A stretch of DNA of 64,000 nt from CAWCHZ01 sp963795555 (GTDB lineage Bacteria; Actinomycetota; Thermoleophilia; Solirubrobacterales; Solirubrobacteraceae): positions 62,001 to 126,000 of the forward strand of contig CAWCHZ010000002.1 of the NCBI GenBank assembly GCA_963795555.1. Reading direction: 5' to 3'. Position numbers and translations under genes: made by a program. The notes beneath the pieces were generated by a model. It searched no databases. It was not told where the DNA came from and saw only the letters and a program-made list of their open reading frames with translations. Shown one piece after another: positions 40,753 through 47,857 of this stretch (position 1 is its first letter; each line of letters opens with the position of its first letter).

Positions 40753-40780
40753 GCTGGCGGGCAGCCCGGCGTCGCCGGGG

Positions 40781-40857
40781 CTAGGCACCGCGCGCCCTCG
40801 CGGCTGGTCCGGCAGCGCGCGCTCGCCCGGCTGTCCTAGGCACCGAGCGCCCTCGCG
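40781..40857. repeat. Duplicated 3' end of the acyl-CoA dehydrogenase gene
   Basis: CTAGGCACCG(A/C)GCGCCCTCG, starting with the stop codon of the dehydrogenase gene at 40836, has a copy at 40781-40802, 55 bp away in the intergenic gap. Confidence 0.8.
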
Positions 40858-41969
40858 ATCACGAGCTGCTGGATCTCGTCGGTGCCCTCGCCAATCGTCA
40901 GGACCTTCGCGTCGCGGTAGAAGCGACAGACGGGGTAGTCCTCGATGTAGCCATAGCCGCCGTGGATCTGGACGGCCTCCTCGGCGCAGCGGACGGCGAG
41001 GCGCCCGCTCTTGAGCTTGGCCTGCGCTGCCGCCAGGGTGAAGCTCGCGCCGCTGTCCTTGGCACGCGCAGCCTTGTAGACGAGCAGGCGCGTGGCTTCG
41101 ATCTCCGTCGACATGTCGGCGAGCTTGGCCTGGATCGCCTGGAAGCGCGCGATCGCCTGGCCGAAGGCCTGGCGCTGGCGGGCGTAGGCAAGCGCCTCGT
41201 CGAGCGCTCCCTGGGCGAGGCCGACGCCCATCGCGGCGACGCCGATGCGACCGATGTCGAGCACGTGCAGGAACTGCCGCAACCCCTCGCCGCGCGCGCC
41301 GAGCAGGCTCTCGCGCGGCACCCGGCAGTCGCTGAAGCTCAGCGGGCGCGTGTCGGAGGCGTTCCAGCCCATCTTGCGGTAGGGATCGCCCTGCCCGTAG
41401 CCGGGCGTGCCGTTGGGAACGAGCAGGTTGGAGATCTCGTCCGCGCCGGTGCGCGCGGTGATCGTGACCAGGCCGGAGATGTCGGTGCCGGCGTTGGTGA
41501 TGAACTGCTTGGCGCCGTTGATCACCCACTCCTCGCCGTCTAGCTGGGCGCGCGTGCGGGTGTTGCCGGCGTCTGAGCCGGCATCTGGCTCGGTCAAGCC
41601 GAACGCGCCCAGCCGGGCGCCGCTGCACAGCTGCGGCAGCCACTGCTCGCGCTGGGCCTCCGTGCCGTAGAGGTAGATCGGCTGGGTGCCCAGGCTGGTG
41701 TGCGCGCAGACGGTGATCGCGACGCTGGAGTCAACGCGCGCGAGCTCCTCGATCGCCAGCGCATAGGCGAGCGTGTCCGCGCCGCCGCCGCCATAGCGCT
41801 CCGGGAAGGGGATGCCCATCAGGCCCAGCTCGCCGAGCTTGGCGACGATCTCGTAGGGAAACCGCTTGGTCGCGTCGAGCTGCTCGGCGACCGGACGGAT
41901 CTCCCGCTGAGCAAGCTCCCGCGCGGTCTGCTGGATCAACCGGTGGTCATCGGAGAGCTCGAAGTCCAC
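40836..41969 (-). CDS. Acyl-CoA dehydrogenase of the branched-chain degradation operon
   Basis: A 377-residue flavoprotein. Standard blocks: FPERYGGGGADTLAYALAIEELARVDSSVAITVCAH, FGLTEPDAGSDAGNTRTRA, WVINGAKQFITNAG, and QIHGGYGYIEDYPVCRFYRDAKVLTIGEGTDEIQ. The last block has Glu in GEGT, the catalytic-base position of short/medium-chain enzymes. True isovaleryl-CoA dehydrogenases have the base elsewhere and lack this Glu, so a short-chain or 2-methyl-branched substrate is possible. It is the first gene of the operon. A 9-TM-free soluble enzyme, FAD-dependent, passing electrons to ETF. Confidence 0.92.
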   Translation of the reverse strand: MDFELSDDHRLIQQTARELAQREIRPVAEQLDATKRFPYEIVAKLGELGLMGIPFPERYGGGGADTLAYALAIEELARVDSSVAITVCAHTSLGTQPIYLYGTEAQREQWLPQLCSGARLGAFGLTEPDAGSDAGNTRTRAQLDGEEWVINGAKQFITNAGTDISGLVTITARTGADEISNLLVPNGTPGYGQGDPYRKMGWNASDTRPLSFSDCRVPRESLLGARGEGLRQFLHVLDIGRIGVAAMGVGLAQGALDEALAYARQRQAFGQAIARFQAIQAKLADMSTEIEATRLLVYKAARAKDSGASFTLAAAQAKLKSGRLAVRCAEEAVQIHGGYGYIEDYPVCRFYRDAKVLTIGEGTDEIQQLVIARALGA

Positions 41970-42015
41970 TCCGCAAATGTACCGAATGAGCCTTCGAAGT
42001 TCGACTAGATATTCA

Positions 42016-42026
42016 ACAAATTTTGT
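42016..42026. promoter_or_regulatory. AT-rich palindrome between the operon and its TetR gene
   Basis: ACAAA-T-TTTGT, perfect five-base arms, in an 80-bp AT-rich divergent gap. This is the expected place for the TetR operator controlling both directions. Confidence 0.5.
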
Positions 42027-42049
42027 AGTTGGGCTCTATCATCCGCGCG

Positions 42050-42664
42050 ATGGCCTCGTCACGCTCGGCTCCGACACCGCCGGCGCGTCCTGCGCTGCGC
42101 GCCCGCTGGGATCGCCGGCAGCAGGACGTCGTGCGGCGGGCCGCGGCGGTGTTCGCCCGCCGCGGCTATGACCAGACCTCCGTCCAGGAGCTGGCCGACG
42201 AGCTCGGGATCGCCGCCGGTGGCCTCTATCACTACTTCGACAGCAAGCAGGGCCTGCTGGTGGGGATCTGCGATCAGCTGATGGAGCCGCTGCTGGAGCG
42301 CGCGCAGGCGATCGTCGACGACGGTCTCGACGCCCCCGGACGGCTGCGCGCGTTGGTGCGCGTCTGGGTCGCGCACGTCGTCGAGCACCGCGATCACATG
42401 CTCGTCTTCCAGCAGGAGCGCCACGTCATCGGCAACGGGACGCAGTGGCGCTCGGTGCGCGAGAGCCGCAAGCGCTTCGAGCGCCTTGTCGACGACGCGC
42501 TGGTGGCCATCCCCGCGCGGCGAGCTCGCTTCGACGATCGGCGGCTGGCGCTGGCGGCGCTGCTGGGCATGGTCAACCACACCGCGCAGTGGTACCGACC
42601 GCGCGGCCGGCTGACGCCCGCGCAGATCGCCGACGGCTACGTCGCGCTGCTGGTCGCCGGCTGA
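42050..42664 (+). CDS. TetR-family regulator
   Basis: A 204-residue protein from ATG 42050. The helix-turn-helix is AAAVFARRGYDQTSVQELADELGIAAGGLYHYFDSKQGLLVGI, textbook TetR. The ligand domain (residues about 70-200) includes VWVAHVVEHRDHMLVFQQERHVI and the TAQWYRPRGRLTPAQIADGYVALL ending. That ending is common in actinobacterial TetR proteins controlling acyl-CoA metabolism, such as KstR2/FadR-like ones. It is divergent from the acyl-CoA dehydrogenase operon, so it is the probable repressor of it, responding to an acyl-CoA. Confidence 0.94.
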   Translation: MASSRSAPTPPARPALRARWDRRQQDVVRRAAAVFARRGYDQTSVQELADELGIAAGGLYHYFDSKQGLLVGICDQLMEPLLERAQAIVDDGLDAPGRLRALVRVWVAHVVEHRDHMLVFQQERHVIGNGTQWRSVRESRKRFERLVDDALVAIPARRARFDDRRLALAALLGMVNHTAQWYRPRGRLTPAQIADGYVALLVAG

Positions 42665-42686
42665 GCGGGCTGCCGGAGCCGCGCGG

Positions 42687-44237
42687 TCATCGCGTGCCGC
42701 CGGGCCTGATTCCCTGGGCCAGGCGGAAGCGATCCTGCGGATCGACCTGCGTCTTGACCCGCACCAGGCGCCGGTGGTTGGCGCCGTAGTAGGCCCGCAG
42801 CGGGTGGGCCAGATCCAGATCGGCGTAGTTCTGGTACGCCTGCCCGTTGCCGTAGGGAGCGATCAGCGCGCGCGCCCGGCGCACCCTCGCCCGCGCGATG
42901 TCCAGCGGCGCATAGCTGACGATCTGCACGCTGAAGCGCGCCCGGCGGTGGACGAACGCCGTGGCGCCGGGGCTGACGCGGTTGATCGCGCCGCCATAGG
43001 CGTCGCAGATCAGCGTCGCGCCGCCGTCGGCCGCCGCGACGAACGCACCGCGCGCCTGTGCCGAGAGCCGGCGAGCGATGTACAGCGAGGATGCATCGAA
43101 CGTCGTGCGCGGCACCCGCGCGCAGGCTGCGATCGCGGCCTCGCCGCAGCCCGCCCAACGGCGCTGCAGGTCCAGGTAGCTCGCCGTCCCGATGCTCGAC
43201 CGGGCGCCGGGCACGCCTGCCAACCCGGCGACGAGCAAGCCCAGCGCGCGCTCGGAGCCGAAGTACTGGCCGAACGCGGTCGCCCCGGTCGCCGTCAGCG
43301 TGCAGATTGCGGTCAACGCCTCGGGCGCGTCCGGCGCGAGCTCGTCCCAGGCGGCAAGCGCCTGCTCGCGCGAGGCCTGCGGGAAGGAGGTGAAGAACCA
43401 CGCCGCCGTGTTCACACGGTGCACCCGCAGACGCACCGCCGTGACGATCGCGAAGCTGCCGCCGCCGCCGCGCAGCGCCCAGAAGAGCTCCTGCTCGCTG
43501 GTGCTGTCGACCCGTCGACGCTGGCCGTCCGCCGTCACGACGTCGAAGCCGCGCACATGGTCGAGCAGCAGGCCCAGCGCACGAGCGGACAGGCCCATGC
43601 CGCCACCCGTCGCGAGCCCGCCGATCGCGACATTGGGACACGAGCCGGATGGCACCGCCACGCCGCGCGCGGCAAGCGTCGCATAGACGTCGATGTTGCG
43701 TGCCGCCGGCCCAATCGTCGCGGTCTGACCGCTGAGCGAGATCCCCCGGAGCGCGCGCAGGTCGACGATCACCGCGCTGGCGCTCGTCGAGGCGCCGTTG
43801 TAGGCGTTGCCGCCGGAGCGGGGAACGAGCGGCACGTCGTAGTGGTTGGCCCAGCGGACCACGGCCTGAACGTCGGCGACGTCGCGAACCTGGACGACGG
43901 CCGGCGGTCGCACGTCGTCGAAGCGCTGGTTGAAGACCACGCGCGCCCCGTCATAGCCGGCCATTCCAGGCGTCAGGACGCGACCGCGCACCGCGCGGCG
44001 CAACGCGCTCAGGGACGCCGGCTCCGCTGAGCGTCGCCGGAGCGCCTGGGCCCCGGGGTCGAGCAGCGCCGGCGCGCCAGCGTCGAGCAGCAGCGTCGGG
44101 GCGCCAGCACCGAGCAGCAGCGCCGACGTCGTACGCGCCAGGAACTCCCGACGCGAGTGGGTTCGATCCTCCCCGGAAGTCGTCACTCGCTCACCGCTCA
44201 CCTCTCGCCTCTCACCGCTCACCCTCTCACTTCTCAC
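42687..44237 (-). CDS. Tat-exported FAD-linked oxidoreductase (BBE family)
   Basis: A 516-residue protein from GTG 44237; other in-frame GTGs (codons 6, 13, 18) are possible starts because the 5' end is repetitive. The Tat motif is SRREFLART, followed by a hydrophobic stretch. The FAD-binding domain shows VPLVPRSGGNAYNGASTS with the PRSGGH-type loop (here N for the flavin-linking His), and GGLATGGGMGLSARALGLLLDHVRGFDVVTADG. The C-terminus QNYADLDLAHPLRAYYGANHRRLVRVKTQVDPQDRFRLAQGI is the berberine-bridge-enzyme ending. The substrate is unknown. Replacement of the usual His by Asn suggests FAD is not bicovalently bound. Confidence 0.88.
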   Translation of the reverse strand: MRSERVSGERREVSGERVTTSGEDRTHSRREFLARTTSALLLGAGAPTLLLDAGAPALLDPGAQALRRRSAEPASLSALRRAVRGRVLTPGMAGYDGARVVFNQRFDDVRPPAVVQVRDVADVQAVVRWANHYDVPLVPRSGGNAYNGASTSASAVIVDLRALRGISLSGQTATIGPAARNIDVYATLAARGVAVPSGSCPNVAIGGLATGGGMGLSARALGLLLDHVRGFDVVTADGQRRRVDSTSEQELFWALRGGGGSFAIVTAVRLRVHRVNTAAWFFTSFPQASREQALAAWDELAPDAPEALTAICTLTATGATAFGQYFGSERALGLLVAGLAGVPGARSSIGTASYLDLQRRWAGCGEAAIAACARVPRTTFDASSLYIARRLSAQARGAFVAAADGGATLICDAYGGAINRVSPGATAFVHRRARFSVQIVSYAPLDIARARVRRARALIAPYGNGQAYQNYADLDLAHPLRAYYGANHRRLVRVKTQVDPQDRFRLAQGIRPGGTR

Positions 44238-44267
44238 CGTTCACCGTTCACCGTTCACCGTTCACCG
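44233..44267. repeat. Heptamer tandem repeat (TTCACCG)n
   Basis: Four exact TTCACCG units at 44240-44267 follow one CTCACCG unit. The wider region 44186-44298 is made of related CTCACC/CTCTCACC words. On the minus strand it reads GGTGAAC repeated, directly ahead of the Tat oxidoreductase start, and supplies several GGTGA and GTG words. A heptamer is not a multiple of three, so length change would alter spacing but not the coding frame. Confidence 0.85.
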
Positions 44268-44291
44268 CTCATCCTCTCACCGCTCACCCTC

Positions 44292-45593
44292 TCATCCTCC
44301 TGCACCCGCCGCAGCGACGATCGCCGAGCAGATTGCGTCGATCTCCGCGTCCTCGCAGACGTAGGGCGGCATCGCGTAGATGAGGTCGCGGAACGGACGC
44401 AGCCAGACGCCGCGCTCGATGGCCGCCGCGCTGGCCTGCGCGACGTCGACTTCGCGCTCGAGCTGCACGACGCCGATCGCGCCGAGCACGCGCACGTCGC
44501 GCACGCCGGGCAGGTCAGCCGCCGCGGCGAGCCCGGCGCGCAGGCCCGCCTCTATACGGGTGACCTCGCCCCGCCAATCCGAGGCCAGCAGCAGGTCGAG
44601 GGAGGCAATCGCCGCCGCGCAGGCCAGCGGGTTGGCCATGAAGGTTGGTCCGTGCATCAGCGCGCCGGCCTCACCGGCGCTCACGCCTGCCGCCACGTCG
44701 GCGCTGCACAGCGTGGCCGCGAGCGAAATCATCCCCCCGGTCAGGGCCTTGCCGACGCAGACGATGTCCGGCGTCACCGCGGCGTGCTCGGCGGCGAACA
44801 GCGTGCCACTGCGGCCAAAGCCGGTCGCGATCTCATCGAGCACAAGCAGCAGCTCGTGGCGATCGCAGAGCTCGCGCAGCGTGCGCAGGCAGCCCGGTGC
44901 GTAGAAGTGCATGCCGCCGGCGCCCTGCACGATCGGCTCGACGATCACTGCCGCCAGCTCATCGGCGTGGCGCTCGAACAGCGCCCCCGTCTCGCGCTCC
45001 CAACGCCCGTCGCGCTGCGCATCGAACCCGGCCGGCGGCTGGGGCGCGAAGACCTGCTCGGCCACCGTGCCGGCGAACAGGCGGTGCATGCCGGCGAGCG
45101 GGTCGCAGACCGACATCGCGCCGAACGTGTCGCCGTGGTAGCCGCCGCGGACCGTCAGCAGCCGCCGGCGCCGCGGCTGGCCGCGTCCGATCCAGTGCTG
45201 CAGCGACAGCTTGATCGCGACCTCCACCGCCACCGAGCCGGAGTCCGTGAAGAAGACGCGTTCCATCGCTCCGGGCGCCAGTGCGACCAGTCGTGTCGCA
45301 AGCTCGATCGCCGGCTCGTGCGTGAGCCCGCCGAACATCACATGCGCGAGACGATCGACCTGCTCGTGCATCGCCGCGCGCAGCTGCGGGTGGCCATAGC
45401 CATGAATCGCGCACCACCACGACGACATCCCGTCGATCAGCTCGCGGCCGTCGGCGAGCCGCAGGCGCGTGCCGGCGGCGTCGATGACCGGCAGCGGCGG
45501 GTATGGGGCGGGCGCGGGGGCATAGGGGTGCCAGAGCGCGCGCTGGTCGGCCTCCAGCAGCGCCCGCCAGCGCTCGGCGTCGCCCACGCTCAC
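44292..45593 (-). CDS. bioA: Adenosylmethionine-8-amino-7-oxononanoate aminotransferase
   Basis: A 433-residue class III aminotransferase from GTG 45593. BioA marks: DQRALWHPYAP near the start, DGMSSWWCAIHGYGHPQL, VFFTDSGSVAVEVAIKLSLQHW, the RGGYHGDTFGAMSVCDP block, VIVEPIVQGAGGMHFYAPGCL, LDEIATGFGRSGTLFA and the PLP lysine in GKALTGGMISLAATL. The YHGDTFG...and SSWW motifs separate BioA from other class III enzymes. It makes 7,8-diaminopelargonate in biotin synthesis. No other bio genes are adjacent. Its start region is duplicated and preceded by a 14-residue mini-ORF. Confidence 0.95.
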   Translation of the reverse strand: MSVGDAERWRALLEADQRALWHPYAPAPAPYPPLPVIDAAGTRLRLADGRELIDGMSSWWCAIHGYGHPQLRAAMHEQVDRLAHVMFGGLTHEPAIELATRLVALAPGAMERVFFTDSGSVAVEVAIKLSLQHWIGRGQPRRRRLLTVRGGYHGDTFGAMSVCDPLAGMHRLFAGTVAEQVFAPQPPAGFDAQRDGRWERETGALFERHADELAAVIVEPIVQGAGGMHFYAPGCLRTLRELCDRHELLLVLDEIATGFGRSGTLFAAEHAAVTPDIVCVGKALTGGMISLAATLCSADVAAGVSAGEAGALMHGPTFMANPLACAAAIASLDLLLASDWRGEVTRIEAGLRAGLAAAADLPGVRDVRVLGAIGVVQLEREVDVAQASAAAIERGVWLRPFRDLIYAMPPYVCEDAEIDAICSAIVAAAGAGG

Positions 45594-45633
45594 CGCCGGG
45601 ACCCCGCGGGCCGCTCGGCGTCGCCCACGCTCA
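45572..45633. repeat. Duplicated start region of bioA
   Basis: GCTCGGCGTCGCCCACGCTCA at 45572-45592 recurs exactly at 45613-45633, 41 bp upstream of bioA on the coding strand; similarity extends further with mismatches. The offset is out of frame. Confidence 0.9.
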
Positions 45634-45634
45634 T
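45590..45634 (-). other. 14-codon mini-ORF overlapping the bioA start
   Basis: ATG at 45634 opens MSVGDAERPAGSRR and stops at TGA 45592-45590, whose bases overlap the bioA GTG (GGTGA). The first eight codons duplicate the bioA N-terminus. It may be the relic of the original start, or a translated leader giving coupled initiation of bioA. Confidence 0.55.
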
Positions 45635-45661
45635 CGCCAGCACCCCGCGCCGTCGCGCACG

Positions 45662-46807
45662 TCAATCCCAGCTGAGCGCCGGCTGCTCCGCCGCCGCGAG
45701 CGGTGGCGGCGCACTGCGGTAGCTGGGTGGGGTCGCCGACAGCTGGATCGGGCTTCGCGTCAGGCGCGCGGTCGAGCCGTCGGAGCGGGGGATCTCGATG
45801 ATCGGCTCGAGCCCGAGCCGCTGCGCGAGCGCGAACGCGCCGGCGATGTCGTTGACGCGCCCGGCGGGCACCCCCGCCGCGGTCAATCGGGTGGCCCATT
45901 CCTCGGCGCCGGCGCTCGCGAGCAGCGCTTCGAGGCGCTCGCGCAGCTGGGCCCGGTTGGCGACGCGATCGGCGTTGGTGGCGAATGCGGGCTCGGCGGC
46001 GAGGTCGGGGGCGCCAATGACCTCGCACAGCGCTGCGAACTGGCGGTCATTGCCGACCGCGAGGACCAGCTCGCCGTCAGCGGTCGGCAGCGGCTCATAG
46101 GGCGCGATGCTGGGGTGGGCGTTGCCCATCCGCGTCGCGACCTCGCCGGCGAGCGTGAAGGCTGAGCCCTGGTTGACGAGCGCGGCGAGCAGCGCGCTGA
46201 GCAGATCCACGCGGACGCGTTGGCCTTGCCCGACACGATCGCGGTGGCGCAGCCCGGCCAGCACGCCGACGGCGGCGAACAGGCCCGCGATCACGTCGAC
46301 GAGCGCCACGCCGACCTTCTGGGGCTCGGCGTCGGGCTCACCGGTGATGCTCATCAGACCGCCCAGCGCCTGCACCAGCAGGTCATAGCCGGGCAGCGCG
46401 GCGCCCACGCCCTCGCCAAAGCCCGTGATCGAGCAGTAGACCAGACGCGGGTTGAGCTCGCGCAGCTGCTGATAGCCCAGGCCGAGGCGATCCATCACGC
46501 CGGGGCGGAAGTTCTCGACGACGACGTCGGCCTCGCTGGCCAACGCCCGCGCCGCATCGCGCCCCCCGGGCGTTGCGAGATCGAGGGCCAGGCTGCGCTT
46601 GTTGCGGTTCACCGACTCGAAGTAGGTCGCCGCGCCCGTCTCGTCGCGCGGCGGCGCCCACTGGCGCGTGTCGTCGCCGACGTCGGGCCGCTCGACCTTG
46701 ATCACCTGCGCGCCCAGATCGCCGAAGACCATGGTCGCCAGCGGACCGGCCAGCACGCGCGAGAAGTCGAGCACGCGCAAACCCTCCAACGCCATCGGCA
46801 CCGGCAT
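45662..46807 (-). CDS. Family III CoA transferase (CaiB/BaiF)
   Basis: A 381-residue protein from ATG 46807 (MPVPMALEGLRVLDFSRVLAGPLA). Typical blocks: VIKVERPDVGDDTRQWAPP, the VENFRPGVMDRLGLGY segment with the catalytic-Asp neighbourhood, and YCSITGFGEGVGAALPGYDLLVQALGGLMSITGEPDAEP. The C-terminus contains GVPAGRVNDIAGAF. These enzymes move CoA between acids, e.g. formyl-CoA, carnitine or mesaconyl substrates. The specific acids are not deducible. It lies between bioA and a nitrilase-like gene, all on the minus strand but separated by about 70 bp each. Confidence 0.92.
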   Translation of the reverse strand: MPVPMALEGLRVLDFSRVLAGPLATMVFGDLGAQVIKVERPDVGDDTRQWAPPRDETGAATYFESVNRNKRSLALDLATPGGRDAARALASEADVVVENFRPGVMDRLGLGYQQLRELNPRLVYCSITGFGEGVGAALPGYDLLVQALGGLMSITGEPDAEPQKVGVALVDVIAGLFAAVGVLAGLRHRDRVGQGQRVRVDLLSALLAALVNQGSAFTLAGEVATRMGNAHPSIAPYEPLPTADGELVLAVGNDRQFAALCEVIGAPDLAAEPAFATNADRVANRAQLRERLEALLASAGAEEWATRLTAAGVPAGRVNDIAGAFALAQRLGLEPIIEIPRSDGSTARLTRSPIQLSATPPSYRSAPPPLAAAEQPALSWD

Positions 46808-46876
46808 CGGCGGCAGTCTACGAGCGGACGGCGGGGCGGGGGGCGCGGGGCGCGGCATGCCGGGCAGCCTCCTCGG

Positions 46877-47722
46877 TCACGCCGTGTAGGCCTCCGGCCG
46901 GCGGTGTCGCAGCGCGGGCAGGGTGACACGGATGCGCGCCAGCGCGGTCAGGTCGAGGTCGGCGTGCACGGCCACGACGTCGTCGGGCGCGCGCGCCAGC
47001 ACCAGGCCCCAGGGGTCGATGATCATCGAGCGTCCCCCGGCACGCCCTGCGGGCGAGTCGCCGATCTGGTTGGCGGCCAGCACGAAGCACTGGTTCTCGA
47101 TCGCCCGTGCGCGCAGCAGCACCTCCCAGTGATCGCGCGTGGTGGCAAGCGTGAAGGCAGCCGGCACGGCCAGGACGCGCGCGCCGGCGAGCATCAGCGC
47201 GCGGTAGAGCTCGGGGAAGCGCAGGTCGTAGCAGATGCTCAGGCCGAGCTCGACGCCGCCGCCGGTCCGGCTGATCACCGCCTCATCGCCCGCCGCAACG
47301 GTGTCGGACTCGCGGTAGACGGTTCCGTCGACCTCGACGTCGAAGAGGTGGAGCTTGCGGTAGACCGCCCGCAGCTCGCCGTCGCTGCCGATGTGGACGC
47401 TGGTGTTGGTGCGGGTGCCCTGCGCGGTGAGCTCGACGATCGACCCGGCGACGAGCTCGACGCCGAGCGTGCGCGCCGTCTCGCGCGCCCACTCGATCGA
47501 TGGCCCGTCCAGCGGCTCGGCGCCGGCGATCATCGCCTCGCTGCGGCCCATCAAGTTCCACTTCTCCGGCAGCACCAACAGCTCGGCCCCATCGGCCGCC
47601 GCGGCGCGCGTGAGCCGCTCGGCGGCGGCCACGTTCGCGGCACGGTCCTCGCCCGCGTTGAGCTGCAGGACCGCCGCCCGAACTCGCTGGAAGTGGGCTG
47701 GATCCTCCACGCGGCCGAGCAT
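46877..47722 (-). CDS. Carbon-nitrogen hydrolase (nitrilase superfamily, omega-amidase/Nit-like)
   Basis: A 281-residue protein from ATG 47722, with a GGAGG site four bases ahead. The nitrilase triad is present: Glu53 in VLPEKWNLMG, Lys in VYRKLHLFDVEVDG and Cys in LSICYDLRFPELYR. The sequence KLHLFDVEVDG...ESDTVAAGD and CYDLRFPELYR fits the Nit1/Nit2 branch, which includes omega-amidase and deaminated-glutathione amidase. This is more likely than a nitrile hydrolase. Cytoplasmic. A longer open frame to 48502 is antisense to the surface-protein gene and was ignored. Confidence 0.92.
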   Translation of the reverse strand: MLGRVEDPAHFQRVRAAVLQLNAGEDRAANVAAAERLTRAAAADGAELLVLPEKWNLMGRSEAMIAGAEPLDGPSIEWARETARTLGVELVAGSIVELTAQGTRTNTSVHIGSDGELRAVYRKLHLFDVEVDGTVYRESDTVAAGDEAVISRTGGGVELGLSICYDLRFPELYRALMLAGARVLAVPAAFTLATTRDHWEVLLRARAIENQCFVLAANQIGDSPAGRAGGRSMIIDPWGLVLARAPDDVVAVHADLDLTALARIRVTLPALRHRRPEAYTA

Positions 47723-47857
47723 ACCTCCGTAGACCGGGGCCCGCGGCTCCAACTTGACAGCGGCCGCGCCGTCAGGGAGGGTTGGGGAGGCAGGAAAAGC
47801 ACCCCAGCGCCGCCGGCCGGACCGCGTTGGGGCTAGCTGCGCAAACGGATTGGTGCG

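Noticed and set aside
36408..42664. The carboxylase-HMG-CoA lyase operon as part of the natural-product locus
   Set aside because: It is convergent, forms the standard leucine degradation set with its own divergent TetR gene, and needs no link to the peptide chemistry.
44186..44298. CRISPR array
   Set aside because: The repeat unit is only seven bases with no spacers, and no cas genes are present.
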